From NCBI RefSeq assembly GCF_013373865.1, contig NC_050470.1, forward strand, positions 24,582,856 to 24,646,855: a DNA stretch of 64,000 nt, read 5' to 3'. This document shows, in pieces, positions 25,401 to 35,989 of this stretch. Every line of letters begins with the position of its first letter. Position 1 is the stretch's first letter. This DNA comes from Monomorium pharaonis (Eukaryota; Arthropoda; Insecta; Hymenoptera; Formicidae). Under the pieces are notes generated by a model. It was given only the letters and a program-made list of their open reading frames with translations, ran no database searches and was not told the origin of the DNA. A program made the position numbers and the translations under genes.

Positions 25401-26678
25401 CTAAAGACACTAGAACCAGATCCAGAAAGTATTATTACGTAAAGTTCCGTGCATCAAAGATGCTGTGTTAGCTAATGGACACTCCAAGCGCGACAATAAG
25501 TTTCTATCATTTTCTATCAGCTTTGTAAAGCGCATGCGATCCGCGATCTACATACCGGCCGGTCACGCGTTTATCCTGTTTCCTCATTATAGGTTTGCTC
25601 TGTGGATTCTCGTGCTCAGGCGGAAGCACAGAGTTGGAACTTGCGTCGTAAGCGCCTTGGGATTCCTCCACATCGGGGGTATTCTCTGTAAATAGAAGGC
25701 GTTGGAAACGATTAGAGATTAATAAGATTATACCATTGACATCACACGTGATTTCTTGAATCATTTCTTTTCAATTGAGTCAGTTTATTAGACACTTAAA
25801 CTATATTATATATATACAAATAAAATAACTCAAAGGTTATTAGTTCTCATAGTTGTTTGATTCACTACATACTATTACAAAATAGTATTTATATTTAGCC
25901 GTATCTTCTAAGAGCTTTCTAAAAGCTTCTAAAATACTTTTTTCAAAATAGACATTTTTACATCTAATTTTTAGACAAATAATTTAAGTTTGCAAAAATT
26001 TATATATAAATATTGCATTTTGTAAAAATACTCTCCAGATTTAGATTAATTATTTATTATATTATAAGTTCCTCAGTTTTTCAAGATGCTTATAGCTTTA
26101 TTATTAAATTTGACGATCAAATTAATTTCAGATATTATTTCTAATTTCAATCTACAATTGCATTTTAAGTGACAAAGATATGCAGTTTATATAGAACTAA
26201 AAAATAGTTAACAATCCATATAAAAATATTAACAAGATCTGCATTTAAAAAGTGGCACTCCTTATTTCTTTGTTTGTGTGAGATTTGTGAAGGTTTAAGA
26301 TAAAACTTTAACATGTCAAAAAATTTTCTTGATTTCGATTTCATCTTTGACAATTCTTCATATAAAATCTTTAAAGAAAAAAAATTCAACCTTATCGTTT
26401 CCTAACTTTCGTAAGGTTTCAAATTTCTTGTTTTGATTATCCTTCCATTTGTTTCAGGTTGTGATTTAAATAAGCCAAGTGTCTGGCAATTTGAGAATCA
26501 AGTTGCATGTGACCGTTGACACATACTTTGAAAGCTTATGGAAGACACATCCCCTGTCCTCGCCCCTGGGCCAACCCTGGCCCTAGCGGTCCTAATCCTG
26601 GATCTTCTGGACGTCAACTCGAAATCGTTGTCGAAGTCTTCTTGGCTGACGGAGCTGGACGCCATGCCGGTGATATCG
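22257..26678 (-). CDS. Pawr: PAWR/Par-4-like leucine-zipper protein
   Basis: The model has six minus-strand coding exons: 26665-26527, 25685-25552, 24604-24497, 23754-23714, 22714-22558 and 22442-22257. Together they give 765 nt and 254 aa with matching phases. Residues 193-254 form a coiled coil beginning ERAQEENRRLLSLLEDRD and ending LREENATLIRAMAALASN. Its register and motifs resemble the C-terminal leucine zipper of PAWR (Par-4), a partner of atypical PKC and WT1 and a regulator of apoptosis. A KRVTGRY motif followed by a Ser/Thr/acidic stretch matches the region before the zipper in PAWR. The vertebrate SAC core (RRSTG-type segment) is not seen here, so either an upstream exon is missed or the insect protein is shorter. 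Upstream of the zipper the protein is acidic and probably disordered. A nuclear/cytoplasmic location is inferred from the family. Confidence 0.68.
22558..22714 (-). CDS. Pawr: PAWR-like exon 5: acidic Ser/Asn-rich linker
   Basis: Acceptor GTTTTAG and donor GAA|GTGAGT. It starts HSDLEADDEEFDSLNQSD and ends GDNPHE. It is in phase with both neighbours and probably disordered. Confidence 0.75.
23497..23604. mobile_element. 108-bp MITE in PAWR-like intron
   Basis: Inverted arms of about 24 bp (GCACTATCGTACTTCATACA and its inverse ending GTACGGTAGTGC) flank a 56-bp centre. TA dinucleotides border both ends (23495-23496, 23605-23606), as for Tc1/mariner-type elements. It lies upstream of the 41-nt exon's donor. 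Confidence 0.65.
23714..23754 (-). CDS. Pawr: PAWR-like exon 4: 41-nt micro-exon
   Basis: Acceptor TTTTGCAG and donor AAAAG|GTATAT. It encodes ERNARIYTQRRNK plus two bases that join exon 5 in frame. It is accepted because both splice sites and both phases fit and no other exon is apparent in this interval. Confidence 0.6.
24497..24604 (-). CDS. Pawr: PAWR-like exon 3: acidic Ser/Thr region
   Basis: Encodes STGGSTGEDEEELSGTC and on to DHELIE, with donor GAA|GTAAGT. Two acceptors two bases apart (exon from 24604 or 24602) pair with two candidate donors of exon 2, giving products that differ by Tyr-Ser. Confidence 0.7.
25552..25685 (-). CDS. Pawr: PAWR-like exon 2
   Basis: Acceptor ATTTACAG. 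Encodes NTPDVEESQGAYDASS and onward, ending at the KRVTGRY motif. The 3' end is ambiguous: after TAT at 25552 (weak donor GTAGAT) or at 25556 (better donor GTATGT). Both keep the frame with a suitable exon 3 acceptor. Confidence 0.7.
26527..26678 (-). CDS. Pawr: PAWR-like exon 1 (first coding exon)
   Basis: ATG at 26665-26663 begins MASSSVSQEDFDNDFELTS, followed by an Arg-rich stretch. The donor is CAAA|GTATGT and the leftover base completes a codon with exon 2. An acceptor (TTTGCAG) 13 nt upstream of the ATG means this exon is spliced to an upstream exon. The frame stays open across those 13 nt, so the protein could begin earlier. Confidence 0.68.
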
Positions 26679-26879
26679 CTGCAAACGCAAGAATCCACTC
26701 GTTCATCAGCATGTTTGTTGCATGCTAACGAAAATGTACATACAGCACAGCACCATCCGCCGCAAGATCGTGCGTGTTGTGCAAAGAGAGAGAGAAAAAG
26801 AAAAAATAGGTCCTTACAAAAAATACCTGGACATCTGAACAAAAAGTAGGTAGGTAGGTTGTGACGTGCGTGATACCTG

Positions 26880-27850
26880 CGGGGAAGTCGATGTCCCGTC
26901 GCGTGTGGGCGCCGTGTGACTTAATTTGCACTCGATCTATACTACTGTCTCGTGGGACTCTGAGAAAAAGGTAGAGAAGTCGAGAGGAGAACTTCTTCGA
27001 AGAAAAGAGAGAGAGAAAACAAGATTCGCAGACGAAAACGAAAGAGAGCGAGAACCAAAAAATAAAGAAAGAAAACGAAAGGAAAAGGAAGACGCAACGT
27101 GCACAGGTAGCGAAACTCGCTGCTCAATCGGGAACGAGGTAATCACCTGAGGCGGCCCTCGACTGCCGATCCGGTGACTCACGGGCGACCCGAACGTAGG
27201 ATTGACAGCTGTCAGCCGACGTGAACAACTACCATAAACATCGGCCGGAACAGGCGGCGCATAGCTGGTGCAGCGTAGCCGCGAGATCGGTCGTGTATCG
27301 ATCGTCGTGCCCGCGGCAGGCAGATTGGAGTCCTGGTGGCCACCTCGGCAACGGCGTTTTCACCGTAGCGGTTCGTTGCGATTCGCCGCGTCGAGATCAC
27401 GTAGAGGGTAGCCGTGGAAATCGCCACGGGATTCGCTGGTGACCGCCCGCTGGCTCTCTTCTCGCTTGTTGTTTCACTGCGCTAGGTCGCCCCCACCTCC
27501 GCTAGCGAGCACGATGCGTAGTACGTCAGGTGACAGACGGCACGAAGAAACCGCTAAGGAATGTCGGGAAGGCGTTCGGAAAGCGCAACGGAGCCGTTCG
27601 CTGCCATAGACGTAGACACGAACCGAGAGCGAGGCTGCGTCGAATGGAAAGGTACGCAGACCGCGCAGACGGAGAAGGAGAGATGTCGAGCCTTGTGTCT
27701 ATCTTTTTCTCTCCGACTAAAAAGAGAGGAGCAAGAGAGAGATAGACGGATCCTCGAGATTCTCTCTCTTCGTTTAACTTGGCTTTCTCCGGCGAGCATC
27801 GTCGTCGTGGCAAATGATCAATGAACGAATGCGTTCAGAAAACACGGCGG
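26880..27850 (-). promoter_or_regulatory. GC-rich promoter-like island upstream of the PAWR-like gene
   Basis: A CpG-containing block between AT-rich flanks, in the right place for the promoter and 5' UTR exon of the minus-strand gene. It includes purine-rich runs (27000-27090) and a TGACTCA heptamer at 27175-27181. Frames on both strands are composition artefacts. Confidence 0.5.
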
Positions 27851-29231
27851 CCGTGCCATTTTGTCCCCCAGCTTCGTAACTCGAAATGGCTGTGGCATTG
27901 AAGATATATATTTTTTTAAATAAAATGCGCGTAGTTTCTATATTTTGCTAGAAAAGGCAATTGAATGACAAGCCTGAAATATGCCATGCTCTTTAATTAT
28001 TGTGGATCATTAAATGACACAGGCATCTAAACTTGCCATTTAAATTGTTTTTATATTCCTTCTCTTTTTTTCTTCTTATTAATTTCAAATATATATAAAT
28101 TAAAAATATATAAACCACGCATAAAAATATATAAACACGCAAAATCCACTCTTCTAATAAAAATAACTTCGATAAAAATTTCATAATTTTGAAAAAAAAA
28201 CTAAAATATATTAAGTATACTTAATATATTGTTGGAAAGAAAAAACATTGACTATATTAGTCAGTATTTTTTCTTTCTAACAATGCAATATTACATGATA
28301 CAAATTTAAAAACAGATTTTAATTTATTTTGCAAAACTCTTTATTGTTCATATATTTATAATTAATCCATTATAAAACGTTAATCATTTGTTGCTTACAT
28401 ATTTAAAAATCATGATAAAAAATTTAACATACAGCAGAACATTAGAATTATAGATATATGATTAATATTAGATACAAAATTATAAAAAAACAATATCCGT
28501 AGTCATAGAGAAACAAAATTTAAAAAATCTATTAGCATGTAATACTCAATAATGCTTATTTTAATGCAACTTTTTTCATGTAGTTTAATTATCTAAACAT
28601 AATAGGTAAGGTTTCAAATGTTAGTTATATAAATTAAGTTATATGTTATTTTTTACATAACAAAGTATTAAAAACTTTAACATTAGATCAGTCGAAAAAT
28701 ACATCTTTTTTCTATATATCTAATTCTTATAAAAGATTAACAAACTTCTTGATGAAACTATAACATTTTACAATAAAAATAATATTATGAAAACAAAAAT
28801 ATTGTTATAAAAAGAACATATTATTGAAACATTATTTTATTTCCATATTGCGATATGCAAGATGCTCTATTCATAAATTTGAAAATAAATTTTATACAGC
28901 AAAGATATCCAAAATGAACAGAAGGCATTAATAAATTCTAAGATATGTACTAATAATTTAAAAAAATGTTATCAAAAAATTGAACTGTACTTCATAGAAT
29001 AGATGACAAAATTATATTCTTGAATTTCAAATACTCTCTACTGTAACAAAATTTTAATTTTTTATGACTTATTGCGAAAATACTCAATATTAAAAGTTAG
29101 AATTTCACTTTTACTTTGAAAGAGCTTCCGAATAAATAAAGAAGTTATTAAAAGAAACATTAGTCTGAGTACTGTCACCCTTTAAAACTTTTAAGAAAGT
29201 ACTTATACCGCATATTATTCTCGTTCATTAT
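27851..29231. other. AT-rich intergenic spacer
   Basis: No gene is seen. It holds a 26-bp perfect palindrome (28205-28230) abutting a 57-bp hairpin (28228-28284). No reverse transcriptase or integrase fragment follows the gag-like gene here. Confidence 0.6.
28205..28284. repeat. palindrome plus hairpin
   Basis: A perfect 26-bp palindrome centred on AAGTATACTT is followed by arms ATTGTTGGAAAGAAAAAA and TTTTTTCTTTCTAACAAT that pair around a short loop. Confidence 0.8.
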
Positions 29232-29839
29232 TTATTTGCTCAAACATTTTTCCTTAAAATGATTTGGTTTCTTGCACTTAGAGCATACATGGCCTTGTGC
29301 CGGACACATAGATATAGCGTGATCCCTACCACATCTGGGGCAATTTTTTACAACAGGAACTTGACACAACCACGAGAAATGATTCATTTTGCCACAATTC
29401 GTGCACAATTCACCGAAAGCGAGACAACGTGACTGAACGTGATGCGTTCCACATTTAGTGCAGTCTGACACGAATTTTACCTTGCATTTATCTGTGAAAT
29501 GATTGTACCCTTTACAATTGTCACATTGCAATCCATGAGCTGGACAACGATTCCTGCTATGATGGGTACCGCAACGAACGCATTCAATTTCGGACTGCGA
29601 ATTACAAGGAAATTGTCTTTGTATGCCCTCATGATTCTTCGACGACATAAGTTTCTCACACTGTTGCCAAAATTGCGTAATTTTATGAAGATCCAACGAT
29701 TGTAAGTACGATATTAGATCTCCCTTAAATCGTACAAAAGCATAGCTTTTTCCATAAAATTGTAATTTTTAATGTCTTCTATAATCTTCTCCTTCACGAC
29801 ATTCATAGGATTACTGTGATTGCTTGCAAGAGCAACAAG
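29232..29839 (-). pseudogene. gag-like exon 3: end of capsid-like region and zinc knuckles, one-base frame break
   Basis: Acceptor TTTTTTAACAG. The first 28 codons continue exon 2 in frame. After a run of four T (minus strand; plus 29756-29759) the coding signal continues in another frame to the stop at 29234-29232. The exon is 608 nt, one short of a multiple of three. The three double-knuckle modules each follow the pattern CxRC/CTKC-G-x-H, then CPA-like spacer, then CxxC-xxxx-HF. Confidence 0.7.
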
Positions 29840-30730
29840 CTGTTAAAAAAAGACATCTAAATTATTAATGTGAACGAAAGAAGATAACAGTCGAAGAAAA
29901 AGGAAGATAATTAAACATTTTTTACATTTATTTTAAATATGATGTATACAAAAAATAAATAATTATTATTTTATTGTATACTATAAAATCTTTCGTCATG
30001 ATATATCTTTAGTTAATAACCATTATAAATTAATAAAGATATACATAATTTAAGAATTATATAGAATGCGATTGAAAACCATGAAGTTTTTAGCGCAAAT
30101 TTCAAAGATATAAAACATAAAAAAACATTTTTAATTTAATTACATTTTTATAAAAGTTTTATAATTATAAATTTGGTAGAAAATATAAAAAAGTAGCGTC
30201 TGTTATATAATAATTTTAACAGTACTTTAAGATCCTATTTTAACAATATATATCGTAATGTGGTTTTAATTATGTTATAATAATAATGAAATTTCAACTT
30301 ACTGTCAAACTGTCAATATAGTTGTCAATGCTTTCGTTATCCTGCTTTTTTCTAAGTCCAAAAATGAAGTGTAAATCTAATTCACGTAATACTGTTTCTA
30401 GATCTTTCGTCTGATTTTGATCTATTGCTTTATTTTGAGGAAGATTCTTATATGCTTTTTCTCCAACCGGTCCAATCAACATTAACAATATAACTGTCCA
30501 TTGACTTTTATATAATTCTTTGCTATCTTCTTTCTGCAGAAAAGACAAAAATTTCTGTTTCCATGCACACCAAGTTCTGCCAATGTTATTTCCTCTGACA
30601 GTTAATGGTGGGAAGTTTTGCATTCTATTAAATATACCCACACACAGTGTCCGATTTCCATTGTCTGTTATAAAATAATAATGTAAAATATGGATCATTA
30701 TATCAAAAGGATATCGCATTACTTACCCAT
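29232..30730 (-). CDS. gag-derived, intron-containing gene with six zinc knuckles (frame interrupted)
   Basis: Minus-strand exons are 30730-30727 (ATG plus one base), 30664-30303 and 29839-29232, with GT-AG introns and matching phases. Exon 2 and early exon 3 resemble the capsid region of Ty3/gypsy-type Gag (PLTVRGN, a WKQKFLSFL segment, GLRKKQDNESID). Exon 3 then carries three tandem copies of a CX2CX3HX4C + CX2CX4HX4C double zinc knuckle (about 29582-29241), which should bind nucleic acid. One base is missing at about 29756-29759, so the frame shifts and a stop occurs at 29716-29714 (163 aa, no knuckles). No pol, protease or LTR is seen. It could be a domesticated gag gene with a sequencing error or allelic defect, a decayed gene, or a short capsid-only protein. 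Confidence 0.65.
30303..30664 (-). CDS. gag-like exon 2: capsid-like region
   Basis: Acceptor TTTATAACAG and donor TTGACA|GTAAGT. It encodes about 121 codons with the conserved Trp (WCAWKQKF), LLMLIGPVGEKAYKNL and RKKQDNESIDNYID motifs typical of retrotransposon capsid regions. Confidence 0.72.
30727..30730 (-). CDS. gag-like exon 1: start codon plus one base
   Basis: The sequence AAATATGG|GTAAGT places the ATG and one G directly before a strong donor; the G completes the first codon of exon 2. The 5' UTR part lies upstream (above 30730). Confidence 0.55.
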
Positions 30731-30870
30731 ATTTCCTTATTTTTTGTTTTTAAATTTTTTCTTGTATCTTTTTGTTGGTTTGTCTCTTTCACTTAAATTT
30801 GTAATATACTGTAGATATTAGAATAAATTTGTACATTTAATTTTTCTTTTACATTATCTAAAAAAAATTA

Positions 30871-31026
30871 TCCTTATAAAAATGTAATACTGAGCAATAT
30901 TAAATTGGGCAGTAATTATTATTTATTTTGAGTATTAAAAGTACTAACAGCAGTGATTTTAATATTTAAAATAAGTATTAATCACTGGTCAATTTAATAC
31001 TGTTCAGTATTACATTTTTATAAGGG
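30871..31026. mobile_element. 156-bp foldback MITE with TA flanks
   Basis: Terminal arms CCTTATAAAAATGTAATACT (left) and its inverse (right) continue inward with mismatches, so nearly the whole element pairs. TA lies at 30869-30870 and 31027-31028, fitting a Tc1/mariner-type target duplication. It sits about 140 bp upstream of the gag-like start codon. Confidence 0.8.
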
Positions 31027-31029
31027 TAG

Positions 31030-33715
31030 TTGTAATATAACAACAACATATTACAACTAATTGTAAAGCACTTAAAGTTACACAAGAAATTTTTTGTTGC
31101 AAGGAAAAAAGAAAATATGTAATTGGCATATAATTTTAAGGTATCTGTAATAGAAGTAAAAAAAATATAATTATACAATATAATAAGGCAGCTTATCATC
31201 CCATATAGCACACTCGTCCCGCGAACGTTTTGGAAATGTCCTGATGACATGCGGACATTCGGACATCTCTCACGTCCTCAGAACGATCGTGCGTTGTATG
31301 GGTCGTTACCATAAATACACGTTTCCGATAATTGCGATAAAGGAATGAAAGAACTCTATTTAAAACACAAATATGATTAACACTACTTTCTCTTTCTTTT
31401 TTGCACAAGAAATGCGTACTTACGAAAATTACGAAGTCATGAATTCAAGTTATTCAAATTTCTACTCTGGGTATTCCCCGAGGAACGAGAAAGAAATATA
31501 TATCGCGCACTACGTCACATCTTGAGTTTGATCGCGTATTTATATTATATTTGTTCTAACCATCGTTAATAGTTGTCGGAAAAGACGTAGTAATACTAAT
31601 GACGACTTTTTTCTTTATTTTTAAACCGAAAGAATGCTCACATGAACTTGCGAGAGCTTCTTCACACTGTGCAACTTTCTCGTCTTCTCCACGTTGTAGA
31701 GATATAAGTTGTAGAGAACAAAAGACTTGCTGACTTAGCTAAGCTGTATATTCAAGCAGCGTTGCCAAGTTGATTTAAAATAAACGTTTGATTAAATAGT
31801 ACAGTCAACTTAAATTAATATTTTTATTTTAATTTAATATTTAAGTATAATAAAATATTTATTAATTATACAGACAATTATGTTAAAAATTGAATAAATT
31901 CATCTTCTCGATGTTTTTATTACAGAAAACATCGAAAATAATTTTTTTCTCTTTCACAACAATCCATACTGGTTTATGTTCGTCTAATCTGTCATATGAG
32001 ACGATAAGATGAAATATAATCATATAATGATAATGAATGGTCGAGAATGAGAAAAAAGCCAATTTAATTTTTCATGTATTACTATGTTCTAATACATTTA
32101 TAAGTTATTTCTCAGGCAAACAAAAATAAGACATTTCCGGTGTTGGGATATTCATTATTATTTAAATAAATAAAAATTGAAAATGTTTAAAGCAATTTTG
32201 GAAGAAGTTAAAAAATGTAATTGAATTAAACCACAAAATGTAAAAAACGTTTCTATAAAGTATTCCAGCTTAAAGTAATCACGGCTTGGAGAGAGATTTG
32301 ATATAAATTTAATATTTATTAAAATAGAGTTGAAAAAATTATTTATTTTATCCTTATAAATTTATATAGTTTGTTAAAATACATTAACTTAATGTAATAT
32401 TAATAAATAAAAATAAAAATTTTTTTAATTGCAAAAGTTAATACAATTGAATCTTCAAAGGATTATAAAATAATACAATTGACAAGAAAAAACAAAGCAT
32501 TCCTTTCTACGTCATTAACATATTAATTATTTTACTTGCTGTAACACACATAAAAAAAATACTCTCGACGCAAAAAAATTAAATTGATGAATTAGATTAG
32601 AGTGAGAAGAATTAAATCAATAGAGAAGTTACAGGTTTTCACGGGGGACGGTGAAAAAAAAACACGGCAGACATGGGTCATCTTTTTTCTTTGATATATA
32701 TGCAAAAAATTTCTTTATTTATATAACTATAGACAACTTTTCAATTTTTGAACGAATTATTTTTTTAATAAATAATTTTTTGTTTTCATGTTTATTTTGA
32801 AAAATACAAAAATACAAATATGGCGAGAGATATAAATATTTTTGTGCAGTACGTTGTGCAATATACGTTTTCAAAGTTTAAAAATTGCGAAATTTGGGAA
32901 ACGGAGATAAATGAGTTTCAAACGGAATAAACCTTTGTTATAAAATAGGATTTGCAATGTAAATTTTGCTGCAAATATATAATTACTGGATCATAATATT
33001 GTCTATGTGATTTTATTGTAGAAGATAAAAAATCTGTAAGGGATCGCGAATCAGTCTGTATTTGGTTGAAAATATCCTTGCGACTTTTTGCGGTGAAGAT
33101 ATGGTTTTGTACCAGCAATTATTTTTATGTTCTTCATTAATTAAAACCGTTGGTAAAGGAATATTACTAAAGAGAGACAACAGAAACATCACGCTCTCCA
33201 AGTAACTCTCTATTAATATCCATGCAATATTATTTCCAGTCCCGCTTTCATGTTTACGAGCTGGCAACTCATTCAAGCTGGTAATTCATTGCTAAAATTA
33301 TGTTAAGGCTCTCCTATACGTGATGCGAGCGAAATTACTGCAGTTCGTCATGAGATGACGGACGCTTTTATCGGTCATGAAATTATGGAAATTAAGAAAA
33401 TTACCCAATGTTACATAAGCATTACGTTGTAGAACTATACATTGTAGAACAAGACTATCTTATTATCAGAATCATTGTTGATGAAATTTATGCTGTAAAA
33501 CTTTTGTATAAAACATTTTTTAATATTTGTTTAGTTTACGAGATATATCGAAAAACCGCAAAAACGTCTCAAATTTAAAGGGTGGTTTTATCCCTTCAAA
33601 CCGTTTTGGGCACCAACTAAAAATTTCTAAATTCATGTATTCATCCCCTCTACATTTATGCCAAGTTTCATTAAAATCAGAATTTTATGGGTTCGCGAAA
33701 TTCGCTTGTCAGAGT
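31030..33715. other. AT-rich spacer without recognisable genes
   Basis: No supported gene. Around 31200-31320 there are weak inverted blocks (CCCATA and its inverse) that may be an old MITE. The frame at 33013-33276 has no family signature. Confidence 0.5.
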
Positions 33716-35830
33716 ATTGTAAAAATTCATTATTTTTCGCAATCGTCAGTCTATTGCGAAAATTATTTTTTACAACTCTCAGAGTATTGTAAAATTTATT
33801 ATTTCCGCAATCGTCGACCTATTGCAAAAATTGCGGGAAATAATGAATTTTACAATACTCTAACAGTTGTAACAAATAATTTCTACAATAGGCTGACGAT
33901 TGCGGAAAATAATGAATTTTTACAATACACAGAATGTTGTAAAAAATAATTTCTGCAATAGGCTGACGATTGCAGAAAATAATTATTGAATTTTTACAAT
34001 ACACAGAGGATTGTAAAAAATAATTTTGCAATAGGCTGACAATTGCAGAAAATATCGAATTTTTACAATACCAGAGTATTGTAAAAAATAATTTTTGCAA
34101 TAGGCTGACAATTGCAAAAAATATCGAATTTTTACAATACACAGAGCATTGTAAAAATTATTTTCTGCAATAGGCTGACAATTGCAGAAAATATCGAATT
34201 TTTACAATACACAGAGTGTTTGCAGAAAATATCGAATTTTTACAATACACAGAGGATTTTAAAAAATAATTAATGCAATAGGCTGACAATTGCAGAAAAT
34301 ATCGAATTTTTACAATAACACAGAGCATTGTAAAAATTATTTCTGCAATAGGCTGACAATTGCAGAAAATATCGAATTTTTACAATACACAGAGTGTTGC
34401 AGAAAATATCGAATTTTACAATACCAGAGTGTTGTAAAAAATAATTTTTGCAATAGCTGACAATTGCAGAAAATATCGAATTTTTACAATACACAGAGTG
34501 TTGCAGAAAATATCGAATTTTTACAATACACAGAGGATTGTAAAAAAATAATTTTTGCAATAGGCTGACAATTGCAGAAAATATCGAATTTTTACAATAC
34601 ACAGAGTGTTGTAAAAAATAATTTTTGCAATAGGCTGACAATTGCAGAAAATATCGAATTTTTACAATACACAGAGCATTGTAAAAATTATTTTCTGCAA
34701 TAGGCTGACAATTGCAGAAAATATCGAATTTTTACAATCACAGAGTGTTGCAGAAAATATCGAATTTTTACAATACACAGAGTGTTGCAGAAAATATCGA
34801 ATTTTTTACAATACACAGAGGATTGTAAAAAATAATTTTTGCAATAGGGCTGACAATTGCAGAAAATATCGAATTTTTTACAATACACAGAGCATTGTAA
34901 AAATTATTTTCTGCAATAGGCTGACAATTGCAGAAAATATAGAATTTTTACAATACACAGAGTGTTGCAGAAAATATCGAATTTTTACAATACACAGAGT
35001 GTTGCAGAAAATATCGAATTTTTACAATACACAGAGGATTGTAAAAAATAATTTTTTGCAATAGGCTGACAATTGCAGAAAATATCGAATTTTTACAATA
35101 CACAGAGTGTTGCAGAAAATATCGAATTTTTACAATACACAGAGGATTGTAAAAAATAATTTTGCAATAGGCTGACAATTGCAGAAATATCGAATTTTTA
35201 CAATACACAGAGCATTGTAAAAATTATTTTCTGCAATAGGCTGACAATTGCAGAAATATCGAATTTTTACAATACACAGAGTGTTGCAGAAAATATCGAA
35301 TTTTTACAATACACAGAGTGTTGCCAGAAATATCGATTTTTACAATACACAGAGGATTGTAAAAAATAATTTTTGCAATAGGCTGACAATTGCAGAAAAT
35401 ATCGAATTTTTACAATACACAGAGTGTTGCAGAAAATATCGAATTTTACAATACACAGGGATTGTAAAAAATAATTTTTGCAATAGGCTGACAATTGCAG
35501 AAAATATCGAATTTTTACAATACACAGAGTGTTGCAGAAAATATCGAATTTTTACAATACACAGAGGATTGTAAAAATAATTTTTGCAATAGGCTGACAT
35601 TGCAGAAAATATCGAATTTTTACAATACACAGAGCATTGTAAAAATTATTTTCTGCAATAGGCTGATAATTGCAGAAAATATCGAATTTTTACAATACAC
35701 AGAGGATTGTAAAAAATAATTTCTGCAATAGGCTGACAATTGCGGAAAATATCGAATTTTTACAATACCACAGAGTGTTGTAAAAAATAATTTCTGCAAT
35801 AGGCTGACAATTTCGGAAAATATCCCCAAT
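33716..35830. repeat. 2.1 kb tandem array of 70-nt and 37-nt units
   Basis: About 22 copies of a 70-nt unit are recognised by TTTTTGCAATAGGCTGACAA and TTTTTACAATACACAGAG. They are interspersed with about 12 copies of a 37-nt derivative that lacks the 33 nt between two TTG triplets. Common higher-order periods are therefore 70 and 107 nt. Units near the left edge (33716-33828) are diverged and in the opposite orientation. Open frames across the array are repeat artefacts rich in Tyr, Cys, Lys and Asn. Confidence 0.95.
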
Positions 35831-35989
35831 TTTTTCATTTCTGCAAGAGAAGATCTTTTGAGGCAGATCCCGAGATATCATATTGCGTCAGAGATTGCGC
35901 CTCCAACCATTGTTCGAAGCGGAACTCTTCATTAATTTCGTATCCCCGTCCTTATCACGGATCATGGATTAGCCGCTATTTACCGAACT

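Noticed and set aside
27212..27827. Six overlapping frames of 70-95 codons around 27.2-27.8 kb
   Set aside because: GC-rich promoter-like island; the frames are mutually exclusive and show no family resemblance.
29232..29696. CNBP-type cellular zinc-knuckle protein
   Set aside because: The knuckle spacing with CPA-like linkers and the upstream capsid-like exons fit retrotransposon Gag better.
29660..29760. An RNP1-like KSYAFVRF string suggesting an RRM domain
   Set aside because: No RNP2 or full RRM length around it; the location at the end of a capsid-like region makes it incidental.
31195..31320. Possible MITE with CCCATA ends
   Set aside because: The inverted blocks are short and interrupted; not enough pairing to call.
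33013..33276. An 87-codon minus-strand frame
   Set aside because: No recognisable domain, no start context or splice signals; treated as chance in AT-rich DNA.
33716..35830. CRISPR-like direct repeat array
   Set aside because: There are no unique spacers of constant length; the whole unit is repeated, and the context is an animal genome.
33527..35838. Many overlapping open frames on both strands
   Set aside because: They are products of the 70/37-nt tandem repeat and change frame with each indel; there is no gene signal.
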